From Eremomyces bilateralis CBS 781.70 (Eukaryota > Ascomycota > Dothideomycetes > Eremomycetales > Eremomycetaceae), in NCBI RefSeq assembly GCF_010015585.1, contig NW_022985067.1, forward strand, positions 965,453 to 1,004,501: a stretch of DNA of 39,049 nt, written 5' to 3'. Under the pieces are notes generated by a model. The model was not told where the DNA came from. It made no database searches and saw only the letters and a list, made by a program, of their open reading frames with translations. Of the stretch, positions 20,192-31,231 are shown piece by piece; the stretch's first letter is position 1; each line of letters opens with the position of its first letter. The position numbers and the translations under genes are program-made.

Positions 20192-22705
20192 ATTGAGAAT
20201 GCAAGATGGATGATATCCCGCTGTGCTGAGCTGATAGTATAGGAGTCATTGATCTTGATCTTAAATGTGTCTTCTAAGTATTTAGAGATCTTCTGAGTGG
20301 CAGACATAGCCCATACTCCATGGGAGAAAATCTTCTCCATGCCAAATGTCGATGTTGTCCCATGGGCTGATAGGTAGTCTTTGATATTCCGATTCAAATG
20401 CTCCACGTCAAGATCAAACTCATGCCACGAGTTTAGACTCCTCTCCTGATTGTTAATCAAGCCCCCTGCTAGGATAGCATCTTGTAAATCCTTGTCGGAG
20501 GCTCGAGTACATGTTTGGGTAAAGAGGAGAAGCATCTCATATCGGTATTAGTCTCGCTTAGCTCCTGCAAAGATAATGGCATACTGTGCAAGTGCCCGTC
20601 GGAGTTGACCAATATCACCAAACTTGATTGCATATCGGAGGGTTAGGTAGGCCTCGACGATTGAAATAAATCGAAGATGGTTTATACGCTCGATCTCGCC
20701 GAGTCTCTTTTGTGGAAGTGAGGATCCTGCATACTTTTTGAAAGTCTTGGGTGGGATTGTTTCCGAAATGGTCTTGTATGCTGTAGGCGAAAGCCAGTTC
20801 CGGAGTGTCTGCATCTCTGCTTCGTAAGGAAGGTCTTGGGACTGGGCCCGGGCGTCAGCACTGAAGAGCTGTTGGTAAACTGCATCAAGACAGGACTGGA
20901 ATTGAGCTGGTGATAGACCTCCTAGGCGTGTTGAAAGTTGTTCAATGTTAGGGGGATAGAAGCTGCCTGTAACGTGTTCAATCACGAAGCAAATAACTCT
21001 AGCATAAAAGCTATGTATAATCACTTCTTCCATGATCTTGAATGAGGCATTCTCGCGAGAAAAGCCACGTCGGTTAAGGAAGGTTGCGCTGTGACAAAGA
21101 GTCGATGAAAGGAAATTGCAGCTTTCAATGCCATAAAACTCGCGGGTAATCAGATAAAGGAAATTCAAGCGTGTATGCCAAAGGGCTGGGACTGGATGTA
21201 GCCAGTTGTAAGCATCAAAGGGCCTTTCAGAATCAGCACGCTCTTTGATACAGCTCCGAAGAAGTCTGACTGTTTTAACATCTCCATATACCAGGAAGAG
21301 GCGTTCAGTAAAGTCTGTCTCGATATTAAACTTAAAAAAATCTAAGAATATCTTCTCGAGGATTTGGTGATTCCCATTTGTAGTAGACTGGTTGACTGGT
21401 ATAGGCCCAAGGTTATTCTTCACTGTCTTCTCTGCTTGGAGTCGATCGATTGTTGGAAACTCAGGAAGCTTAATCCGTTTCGCCTTCAGTTGTCGAGTTG
21501 CGTCAGGGAGGGCTAATTCAATTGCCTGCCGAATCAGGAATAAGGCGTTCTGTTTTTAGATGCCTGAAGCATCAGGTAATTGGACTCCATCATAGTTGAA
21601 GAGATGTGGAGGCCGGATGGTAAACGGTCTCCGCATTGTCTGTACAAGACCATTTTCAGGCATCCGAGGACAGACTGCTGCAATTCCAGATGTATAGCTG
21701 AACATCTCGCCTGTATTCCCAATCCGCTGATGGGATGGTCGCTCATGCCCATCACAATTGTCCATTGCAATGGCCAGTCCGGGATATTTTGCAAACCGTT
21801 TAAGGCTATGCTAGATGTGGTTAGAAAGTTGGAATATAGTATCATATGACTGTAGAAAAAATACCATTTCTGTGCTGATTGTCTCCTGTGTAGAATCTCG
21901 AAGCGTATTATATGTAGGAGTCATCCCGAAGGCATGGAGATACTTTAGACCTTTGCGAGACAGACCTGCAGCTTGTAATGTAATCCCAATTCTCTTAGGA
22001 AGATTATTTGATAGCTTTTTATGCCGGGAAAAGGCCAATGAGGACGCAATCATTGTAGTGAGTCCATGATGAGGTTTCTGGCCAGATTGTTTCGTCTTGC
22101 TTAGGGTTGGGCAACTGACTCAACGATAGAGAAGAATAATGGTGCCCTATGTCGGACAATCTGGTGCATGCTTCCAACATTCCCAGGGGTCTTTTCAGCG
22201 TCCCATGCCCCAAAAAATTGAGATTCGTCTTGCATCAGGTTTTCAAATTCATCTGCGATGATGCAGGTAAAGACATGTCGAAGAATAGAAAGAATACGCT
22301 TAGGCTTATGCTTGATGATATAGCGTTGCGTGTCGGAATCAAGGAGAATATCAAGAAGAAACCCTTCTACAAGTTGATGCTTTCCAGTCTGCCTTTGCCC
22401 TGTATGCTTATCGATCATAAAAAGGAGGAACTGGTTCCTAGAAAAATGACCCTTCTTCATCATTGCCATGATTTCGGTATAGCAGGCATGAGTTGCTTTG
22501 TTTTGAGCTTTCGGTGTAGTATTCGGGGCACCATCATCGGTGAACGGAAGGGAAAAGTTAGAGGGGGTATCTTCGGCCTCTTCAATCGACTCTTCTTCAG
22601 ATAATGTATCATCTGTGTCTGAAATTATTTATCATTTAGTATATGATCATTGTAAGGTTAGATAGACATACCGTATGAAGTTTCACAATTAGAGGATAAA
22701 GACAT
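20080..22705 (-). pseudogene. DUF6589-type protein, candidate transposase, decayed
   Basis: The likely start is the ATG at 22705: a short exon (22705-22672), a 53-nt intron, an acidic Ser/Glu-rich N-terminus, then a conserved body. A second intron of 57 nt with a CTAAC branch site interrupts the gene near 21805-21865. Recognisable family blocks are AIAMDNCDGHER, MFSYTSGIA, LFLVYGD followed by WLHPVPALWHTRLNFLY, and near the end EFDLDVEHLNRNIKDY with the AHG...EKIF tail; this is the pattern of the DUF6589 family. The frame is broken by a shift near 22090-22105 and by in-frame TAA codons at 21556 and 20548. Expected length is about 860 residues. The acids in AMDN, VYGD and VEHLN could be an RNase H-like catalytic triad, but that is my inference. 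Function in the family is not established to my knowledge. Confidence 0.65.
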
Positions 22706-22830
22706 CTTTAGTGATGTTCAAAAACTAATAGATAATGTGAAGCTTGATCTAACGATTCAAATGATATTAATATTATGTTATGAATATGTCCGGTCTCAAC
22801 AATCAATTCAAGATAACTTTCATACATCAC

Positions 22831-24145
22831 CACATATAAGGTGGCGGGAAAGGCTCACGAAGGCAGGACTTTCTGGCTTAGGCCCCCGTCGTGCTGGCTC
22901 CGCCAATCACCTTCAGGGGGATACCAGGGTCCACCGAAAGGTGGCCTGAGGTATCTGAGGCTAGTTTAGACGACATTATCGTTTAGAGTGTAGGCGCTAA
23001 CTAGATTAAGGATCTAGCGTCGACAGTGTGGATGAGGTAAGCTTCAGCTGACGAACCAGGGGCGCGGATAGTGCCATCCCGGCGATGGTAGGACCGAGAC
23101 ATGCGTATGACAAATGATGCAGTTCGGGTGAAGGCCATGTGAAATACAAGACTTCGTAGCATGCGTGTGTTAGTGCTGACGGTGACTCTGTGGGTATGGA
23201 CCAGCAACCACAACTACCACACAGTATTGACAAACATTGTGACGTTCTCCTTGTACTTTTATCTCCCCTGTCCAATAATGCCAATTACTCGAAGCGATAC
23301 TGCAGAGTACGTACTTGTGGTCCGCGCCTCGCTGAAATAAACTACAGAAATAACTCTGCCAAGCTTCACTGTACCGGGGAAACTGTGTGGCCACGGATGC
23401 ACGCTCATGTCCTCCAGATCTCATTGAGCCCGAACAAGGTGTACTGAAGTACTAAACAGGGGGTTCAATGGCTGGTCAAATGTAGGAGCAGACCAGCAGC
23501 AAATTTATATCCGGGATTCTCCGAATAGAGTTGTGTACAGCACTCAAAAAATACCCGTACCTCATGGGCCCCATTGCGATACAACACTGCTCCGCCTCAC
23601 GAAGTACAACAACCTCAAACTAGCTTGATCAAAGCCTAACACTGACGCAGGCTGTCCTTTCGCATCGGGGGGCATGTTACATCTCAGGTCGAGACTCCCA
23701 GCCAAAGGGAGACGCTAGAGCCAAGGGCAGGATGTACGACAAGGAAACCTGAAGGTTCAAGGCCCTATACGGGACCCGTTCACCTCGGAGCTCCGGCTTA
23801 CTATGAAGACCTGCAGGTCCGGGCATCCGATTTTGAGTTGGACCGCAAGTCTCCATTACTCTGGCTGATGACCGTGGCAAAGATCCTCTGGTCTTTGAAG
23901 CAGGCTGCGTATTCATTCCATCTCGTTCAGGGAATAGAACGTGTTCCATCAAATCGGCGTCTACATGGCGCCATTTGCCAGCTTCGGATCCAAAATCTGG
24001 GAGGTCGTACACACCAGGTCTGGCTTTCCAGGAGCATACAAAAGAAAGACGATGTCATGCAAAATATTCAAGACACCCATTACAAGCTCTCTCAAGAAGA
24101 AGCATATAGACAAGACCGCCTCAGCTGGCCCCGTGACACTTCAAC
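22831..24145. other. Intergenic region, promoter side of the SGNH gene
   Basis: No gene is supported. Small hairpin-forming blocks (GGTCCACCGAAAGGTGG, 22930-22946) occur just past the helicase element. Nothing with domain support was found in any frame. Confidence 0.35.
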
Positions 24146-27100
24146 ATGGGACGTCATCGCGTGTCTTCCTCTGTCTCGTTGATGAGATGGGCTACTCTCC
24201 TTTGGACTCTTCTTTGCTCTTCAGCTTCCGCTCTCGAAACAAAGCCCCAGGCGACTTATCCACTCCCGCATGAGGCGGAAACCTCAGTCATATCGTCGAA
24301 TGTCCTCCAAGTGCGAGCCGACGTGAAGCCCTTCACTCTTCGTATCATGCCCTTGGGGGCATCCATCACGGCTGGATATGGCACTACTTTCGAGCAAGGA
24401 TATCGGAAGCCCCTCAGAGACCAGCTACGTTGGCGCGGCTGGCCTGTCAACATGATCGGGAGCTCACGTGGCGCCTCCGAGGTGAACTTCAAGAACGATC
24501 AACATGAAGGCCACGGGGGTCACGTCGTTAGCCAGACAATCGATGACTCAAACCTGAGCCTTTATCGGATGCCCAACCTGATTCTCATCAATTGCGGCAC
24601 CAACGACGCCGCCGGTGACAATGTTCCGACCACGGGAGATAGAATGAAGCTTGTCTTAGACCATCTTTACAACAAGGTTGACAACGTCACTATCATCCTG
24701 TCAACCTTGGTTCCCAGACTCGACGAATCCGCCGCCGATACATCCAGCATCAGCGCGCAGTATCGTACGCTAGCTTCGAACTACGCCGCGGCCGGCCGCA
24801 AAATAATACTCGCAGAACTGGGCAGTGGTCTCTTTGACAGCAGCACGGATTATTATGACAAGATTCACCCCAACGACAAAGGCGCAGCGAAGGTTGCGGC
24901 AGTTTGGGATCAAGCAATCTTGGAAGCAGAGGACAGGAATTTCATTACGGAGGCCATCGACACCGGAATCCCCGATATTAGCAACGGTGAGGATTCTGGA
25001 GGACAGGGCACATGTGCCGTCGTTCGTGGAGGCCTGCGCGGGCCGGTCAAGACGCAGTCAGGCTGGGGATACAACGACGGCACGTATGCGCATAAGGATG
25101 ATTCCACGGTTGGTCCGATCGACCTCGGGCATACCGTGATAGGTGACATCGAACCTGGAACAGGCGGTATTTGGTTTGCTCAGTTGGTCAACCCGGGAAA
25201 CGCTGACTTCGGTGACTATCTCGACGAGCTTGTCTACTGCACGGACACGGGGCCGGGCCAGGTGCCCGGGCCATGTCTCATGTGGGAGAACTCGGACGGC
25301 AACTACAACAAGATTGACGCCAAGCGCCTGGACATCGGTCTCAAATGCCTCGCGCGAGGCATCCGCTTCGGGGATGTCAACGGGGATGGTCTGGACGACG
25401 CCATCTGCATCAACCAGGAGGCGAAGATGTACGTGGCCATCAACAAGGGCGGAAACCCTCCTACCTTTGAGGTCCTTGAAAACGGCGGTCTCGTCCGGGG
25501 TACCGGCAGCGAGCAAACGTGCGACTCCCAGGCCCAGGTCAGATTGGGTGACATGGATGGCGATGGTCGTCTGGACTACTGCTGCATCGACAAGAAGGGT
25601 GACATCTACTGCTGGCGCAACGGCGGCTCGGGTAAAGCGCCAACCGCCAAAGAGAACGGCTACTGGCAGGAACTTGTGAGTCTCGAGGTGTCTCTTCTCC
25701 AATCTCTCGTGACTGACATCAATACCCCTTTTAGGTCGGCGGAATCACCTTTAAGGCCAAGGGCGAGGGCGAGGGTATCGATGGAGTCCGTTTCGTCGAC
25801 ATCAACGGCGATGGCCGAACCGACTGGGTCTACATACACAAGGACGGATCCAGCGATATCTACGTCAACCAGCGTGGAAGCTACAGCGAAGACGGTAAAG
25901 GCCTCGCGCCTCACTGGGCGAAGGCATCGTCAACCCACGCGGCGTTCGGCGGGCTGGACACGCGGGACAATATCTATTTCGGTCGACTCCAACCCAGATC
26001 GTCTCGCGGCGACAACCTTCCCGCTAGAGCCGACCGTATTGTCGTGCAAAACTTGACAGCAACCGCGGGTAAGAATGACCCCAAGGTACAGCTCTTCTTT
26101 CAGACCAACCTGGGCGCCGGTGGTACGAAGCTCAAGGGAGACGGTGTTTTCTACTGTGATATGTTTGGCAGTGGCAGCGACGGTGAGTGTTCCTTGTCTG
26201 TCATTCCTCGTGATATCGGCTAAGATGCAAGAAAAGACTATCTGTGGGTGCTTTCGACGGGCGCCATCACCCTGTTCAAGAACATCCACTCGCCACCTCA
26301 GTGGGGGCCTCTTGGACAGATCATCGACATCGAGAGGGACCGAAAGAGCATTCATTTCGTAAGTTGGAACGCAAGTCGCGAACATCCTGGGAAGCTGACG
26401 TATCGACAACAAGGGTGACTGGGATGGTGATGGAAAGTGCGACATCCTGGCGGTTGAGCGCCATACAGGCCGCGTCGAGTGGTGGCGCAATCTCTACAAG
26501 ACCGGCGACAAGGTGCCTACCTTCGCTGCCCCCAAGTGGGCTGTCGACTCCTACGACCACCTATGTACCGAGGGCTGGGGTAACGGCGTCTATGACTATG
26601 GCCTTGAGTTTGCCGATCTTGGTACGTGCTCATCTTCGTCGAGAGGTATATTGTGCAAGGTATTGACTATTAGAAAGATGGTGACAAGAGGGTTGACTAC
26701 TTGTGCATGAAGAAGAATATGCAGGTCTTTGGGTCCTTGAATAAGGCGGGAGGGCTTCAGTATAAGGATCAGATCAAGCTCGCCCCTGATGAAGGCAAAC
26801 TGGACCGAGCCAACTTCAAGTGGGCCGATGTAAGTGATCATGAGTACCTTGGCCTAGGCCCTTTGTCTCTGGTAAGGAAATATGTTCTGATCAAAGCATC
26901 TCTCCGCAGGTCAACGGTGACGGAAAGGCCGACTTGATCTGGGTCGACAAGTTCAATGGCAAGGGACGCCTCTGGACTAACGGCGGATTCACACCGGCCG
27001 CCAGCAGTAGCATGACCTGGAACTACGAGGGCTTTCGCTTCGACGGCTACGGCCGCGGGCAAAACATTCACTTCCCCAAGATCGGGACCAGTGGCCGCGC

Positions 27101-27356
27101 TGACTACCACGATGTCTGGCCGGATACGGGAATTTCCAACACCTGGTTCAACGAGTGTTCGCGCGAAGGCGAAGGTCAGGATGACTACCCGACTCCCATT
27201 GACCCCAACTTACCTGTCGTGGGTTCATGGGCTTCGTTGAATCCAACTTGGCAGGACCTTACCCCGGAAAGTGTCATTGTCACGAGCAAGGGTGACTTCA
27301 CCATCCCATACACGGACCATCAGGTTTATTCCACTTTAGCGCTGACAGGGGTATGA
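24146..27356 (+). CDS. Secreted SGNH-type esterase with FG-GAP/VCBS repeats
   Basis: Six exons (24146-25675, 25735-26182, 26237-26358, 26414-26621, 26678-26829, 26910-27356) encode up to 968 residues. A signal peptide ends at about residue 29; starting at the inner Met (24182, MRWATLLW) gives a more classical one. Residues 60-260 are a GDSL/SGNH hydrolase: LGASITAG with the Ser nucleophile at about 73, CGTND with the oxyanion Asn at about 153, and DKIHPND with Asp 238 and His 241. The rest contains repeated Ca-binding-like segments (DVNGDGLDD, DMDGDGRLD, DINGDGRTD, DGDGKCD, DVNGDGKAD) typical of FG-GAP/VCBS propellers. It probably acts outside the cell on an ester substrate such as a polysaccharide acyl group; the substrate is unknown. 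The C-terminus lies only 125 nt before the piggyBac start, so its last codons could have been changed by that insertion. Confidence 0.9.
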
Positions 27357-27481
27357 TGGCGCCCAGTTAGTGTACTTCTAGAATCCAATCACAACGCGGT
27401 ACGAAAATTACAGCCTTTGCGCCTTTTTGCCTGCTCCATTGCTCATTGCAACTCTACTTGGTACTATCCAAACGATGAACT

Positions 27482-29602
27482 ATGCTTTCGATGCTCCCAT
27501 CAACTTCAGACGCCGCCGCTTCCGATAACGAGGTATCTGAGGATGAGCTCACCACTGAATTTGTATGGAGAGTGCCATCTGATGCTACCACCGCTGCGGA
27601 AGTGGATTCGGAGCCCCAATTACAGCAACCTCAGGTTGAACCTGCAACATCCTCCGCTGGATCTCTCCCTACGCCAATTGGACGACCTGGGGATGCCTCC
27701 TACGTAGCCATTGATCCTGCTACTAAGAGGCCTCTAGGGCAGCCTGGAGCGTACTTTGAAAAGATGAAAGGATACGTCTCATACTATCACTACCCCGAAG
27801 CGTTGCTTGATCTCTCCATTGGCGTCCAAGGCCCTCTCTGCGCTACCGACACGGAGAGTGTATCCTGTGGGACTCCAGGTTGTACTGGCTGTGGGATTTT
27901 CCATAGCAATGGTCTATCCCTAGACCCCATGCTTCACGATCGCCCTCTAGCTTCCTTTGAAGAGCTTGCTAAGCGGTGGGATCTTCCGCTTGTCCTTTTC
28001 TCCCAGTTATTTGATGAAGGCATGTATAAGACGATCGCAGAGCACTCCAACCTATACGCCCAAAGGCATGAAATCTCGATTAGGCCTGTCACCGCCGGCC
28101 ATATCCGAATATGGCTTGGCCTTGTCCTTTACATGGGTACCTTCAATATCGCTTCTCGGGGGGATCTCTGGAGTAGGCACGGCCAGCGGCCTCTCCACTG
28201 TATCTCTAGGTTTATGTCCTTTAAAAGATGGAAGCAGATCAAACGGATTATCCACCTCTCCAATCCAGACACAGAGCCGCAGCCGCCCTCCGTCTTCGAC
28301 AAAGTACAGCCAATTGCCTCGCTTATAGGTGCTCGCTTCAGCCAGGTATATCTTCCTTCAAACTACGTCTCAGTCGACGAGATTATGGTTAAGTTTACGG
28401 GTCGATCGAAGGAGATTGTCTCAATTAAAGGCAAGCCTATCCCTGTTGGCTATAAAATCCTTGCCCTCGCCGATAGAGGCTATGTTTATAACTTCCTCTT
28501 TACCTCAGGGGGAAGCTTTGATACTGGAGGAAGGAAGGATACATCATCAATCCATGGTGTAAACTATCAGCCCCTCCCTGGATACGAGAATCTTGAGCTT
28601 ACGGCTACCTCAAAGGCGGTAGTTACCTTGGCAGCCTCTCTTCCTGTCGCTCTCCGCAAGTTTGTTATCTTTATGGATAACTACTTTACCAACATTCGCC
28701 TACTCTCCGTCCTTCGAAAAATGAGGATTGGGGCCTGTGGAACGACTAGGGCGTCGTATAAAGAGTACCCATTACAGCACTTCAAAGAGGCAAAGGACAA
28801 TTGCAGATGGCCGCTTCAAAAGCAGGGTTCCCTGTGCGTTCGTGATGTTGCCAGCCTCTTATGGAAGGATCGGGTACTCGTACGTTTCCTCCATACCATT
28901 TTTGAGCCAGAAGAAAATGACTGGGTACCTCGGAGGCGTCCGGCGACTGGAACAGCTACGTACCAGCGAGAACTTGATCAAATCTATCCTCCTGGGGTCC
29001 ATGAGACACCGGTTCTACAACCTAAAGCCGCTATACTGTACAACAGCTTCATGGGAGGTGTCGATATCGCGGATCAACGTCGAGCCTACTTCACATCCCA
29101 CCTGATTAGCCAGAAAACATGGCATCCTATTCTCTTCTGGATGCTCGACACGACTGCTTCGAACGCCCATATCCTCGGTACATGCCAGTTTCGGAAGCAG
29201 AATATTAGATATCTACAGAGCCTTAAGGATTTCCGTCTACAGCTTGCCTGGAATATGGTCATCAAAGGTATTTCAGATGGTCATGGTTCCCGAGTAGTAC
29301 AGGGCTTCAATGAGCAGGAAGGTCCTCAAATTCGAGGCAACCGAGGGATCAGGAGATCCGGTAACTCGTACGTACGGCCAAATACAGAGTTCCCGTATCA
29401 TACTACTCTTAGAAGTGGTGTTCATCGCTTGGCACGAATTTCAAGAGGGATGCGACGGTGGTGTTGGATGTGCAAGTGGAAAAAGCTAAGGGATACCCAA
29501 ATCAAGGACCGAAGGACCTTCTTTTGCTGTGAGGTCTGTGGAGAAGGATTTCCTCTCTGTGTTTGTTGTATAGAACCATTCCACAGTCAGAGACCTAGCT
29601 AG
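27482..29602 (+). CDS. Intact piggyBac transposase
   Basis: A single open frame of 706 residues with no internal break. The N-terminus is acidic and low-complexity, as usual in the family. The catalytic aspartates appear as SVDEIMVKF (D299), IFMDNYFTN (D399) and GGVDIADQ (D528, D531), matching the DDD core of the DDE_Tnp_1_7 domain. The last 60 residues hold a Cys/His cross-brace finger (CWMCKW, CCEVCGEGF, CVCCIEPFH) that in piggyBac binds the element's ends. The enzyme should insert at TTAA and excise without scar. I could not find matching terminal repeats or TTAA on both sides, so whether the whole element is mobile is open. The complete frame points to recent arrival. Confidence 0.92.
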   Translation: MLSMLPSTSDAAASDNEVSEDELTTEFVWRVPSDATTAAEVDSEPQLQQPQVEPATSSAGSLPTPIGRPGDASYVAIDPATKRPLGQPGAYFEKMKGYVSYYHYPEALLDLSIGVQGPLCATDTESVSCGTPGCTGCGIFHSNGLSLDPMLHDRPLASFEELAKRWDLPLVLFSQLFDEGMYKTIAEHSNLYAQRHEISIRPVTAGHIRIWLGLVLYMGTFNIASRGDLWSRHGQRPLHCISRFMSFKRWKQIKRIIHLSNPDTEPQPPSVFDKVQPIASLIGARFSQVYLPSNYVSVDEIMVKFTGRSKEIVSIKGKPIPVGYKILALADRGYVYNFLFTSGGSFDTGGRKDTSSIHGVNYQPLPGYENLELTATSKAVVTLAASLPVALRKFVIFMDNYFTNIRLLSVLRKMRIGACGTTRASYKEYPLQHFKEAKDNCRWPLQKQGSLCVRDVASLLWKDRVLVRFLHTIFEPEENDWVPRRRPATGTATYQRELDQIYPPGVHETPVLQPKAAILYNSFMGGVDIADQRRAYFTSHLISQKTWHPILFWMLDTTASNAHILGTCQFRKQNIRYLQSLKDFRLQLAWNMVIKGISDGHGSRVVQGFNEQEGPQIRGNRGIRRSGNSYVRPNTEFPYHTTLRSGVHRLARISRGMRRWCWMCKWKKLRDTQIKDRRTFFCCEVCGEGFPLCVCCIEPFHSQRPS

Positions 29603-31231
29603 ATACTACTAGATTCTTCTGTAACTAAGTTAGTAATTTTGTCTATTTACTTTATGAGGTCTGCATCGAATCGAATATGACGCCTTGATAAGTAAGAACT
29701 TGAAATTCTTCCAAACTAGGCCAAGTGCCTCAGGGGTGGTGCTAGCGCGGCCATGCCAAGTGGTATGAAAACCCAGTAGGGGATTTGGTGGGAAAATATC
29801 ACCAGCCTTTCCCGATTCGGCACGCTAAACTCTAAACGAAATTCACCTAGATGTTATGGTCCCAGGCCTGTGGCCTGAGCCCTTGAGTATGGCTGACGCC
29901 ACAGGGATGTGGCTAGTGGATGGCACAAAGGAGATAGGAACAAAGGAGGTATCTCCTATATCTAGCGCGCAGAGACGCTGGGAGGTTTCTTCCTTCTCTC
30001 TCTTCAGTTTAGATTAATGGAACTTGGTAATCGCAGACCTTGCGCATCCAAACCGTGTCACTAGACGCCGTTTGCTTCTTATGAAGGAGTAAAGTGTATC
30101 CGTAAATGCTGCAATCATAAACTTCAGTTACTTTATCTACAAGTATTAAAGACATAGTCTATATCTATACAATTAATAGAATGCTAAAAAATCTTGTTGA
30201 TTAAATACGTTTGTTTCCCTTGGGAGATATTAAGTGAAGTGTTACTAACTAAGTGCTAGTTACTGAAGTCTGAACTTATAATATGGACATGGTACGGATC
30301 AAATTATTTCCGTTGTCTAGAGCTAAACCCTCACAAACTTGAGGTTCAACCCTCAGCTTTCTGCGGCATCGGCTCCAAGATCGATACGTTAGATGTAGGG
30401 CCGGGGGACCAGGCATTCAGCTAGAACACACAACTTACACACAACACACACAATACAAACAACTTCGCTACTATAACAACAGCACCTAACTCCCAACCAT
30501 TTTAGCACATCACGTACGACAATTCCATACGTTCGTAATTACCATATTCGACACTAGTGCATTGCTTAATCTCAATTTCAGCCTCTGGAGCCCGAAATTC
30601 CGAGCGAGTCTTTGTCAGAGTCTGCGGTTCTGGCCATCTGGGGCATTCCGGGCATATGCCAACGCCTAGCAATTTGCTTGTTGGACAAGGATGGGAATTG
30701 GACCGTGGCAGGGTGGCCCGGGTCGGGTTGCCGCATTTGCGTTCACTAGCTCAAACGCTTGGACCGCAATCTTGGCACTAACCCCCTCACCGAGCGGATG
30801 GTATGGGCAGCACAACGACAGGCCATGGAGGACGAGGATGGCGCATGCTGTCTCCTTGGTATCTCCAATATCTTGTGCCACTTATCTATAGGCCACAGGC
30901 CTAGAACCATAACAGGGGGAGAAATCTCACCAGCCATTAATCAAAAAATCATTAGGTACCGGACTACCGGTACAGTATTCAGAGATGTTTTGTAAAGGAG
31001 AAGGTAGAATTCGATTATCCCCTTCGTCATCGCAGTACACAAATTGGCAGGAGCTTTATATCACGTGAATTCCTAGTACCCAATAAGTTTCCAGCATTCT
31101 TAATCCCACTATGATACAGCATGATAGGTCTAACTGAAAAGGGGCTGTGTGTGTACTGCTGCAATGACGACAAAGGGGATAAGCGGAAAGAAGTTGGAGG
31201 AGGTGCTTCTATCCATGAAATAAATTTAACA
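29603..31231. other. Piggybac downstream flank, LTR-like repeat and unassigned DNA
   Basis: The stretch holds the 3' flank of the transposase gene, a dispersed repeat copy at 29862-30062 and an AC-rich tract near 30425-30470. Small frames at 30550-30900 lack domains. No host gene is supported. Confidence 0.4.
29862..30062 (+). repeat. LTR-like dispersed repeat, copy A (partial)
   Basis: It begins TGTTATGGTCCCAGG and ends near GCATCCAAACCGTGTCA. It matches the start and middle of the repeat at 38399-38706, with an almost identical block of about 55 nt (CTTCAGTTTAGATTAATGG through CGTGTCA) and a less similar first half. TGTTA at one end suggests an LTR; no internal retroelement genes are present. 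It is an old, incomplete copy. Confidence 0.5.

Larger units (their letters stand above)
17095..22830. mobile_element. Two-gene RecQ helicase + DUF6589 mobile element (decayed)
   Basis: An AT-rich block holds a RecQ-type helicase gene on the plus strand and a DUF6589-type gene on the minus strand, arranged tail to tail with about 110 nt of shared 3' end (20080-20191). The flanks, 17101-17510 and about 22620-22830, are more AT-rich than the host genes, and the left one carries a diverged direct repeat. Both genes bear premature stops. Boundaries are approximate: I found no convincing terminal inverted repeats or target duplication. That it is one transposing unit is inferred from gene pairing, composition and shared decay. 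Confidence 0.5.

Noticed and set aside
17095-22830. Helitron
   Set aside because: The helicase is RecQ-type, not Pif1-type, and there is no Rep endonuclease domain.
23190-24012. Open frames upstream of the SGNH gene
   Set aside because: Short, on both strands, mutually overlapping and without domains.
25058-25702. 214-codon minus-strand frame
   Set aside because: It lies antisense to the FG-GAP part of the SGNH gene and has no domain.
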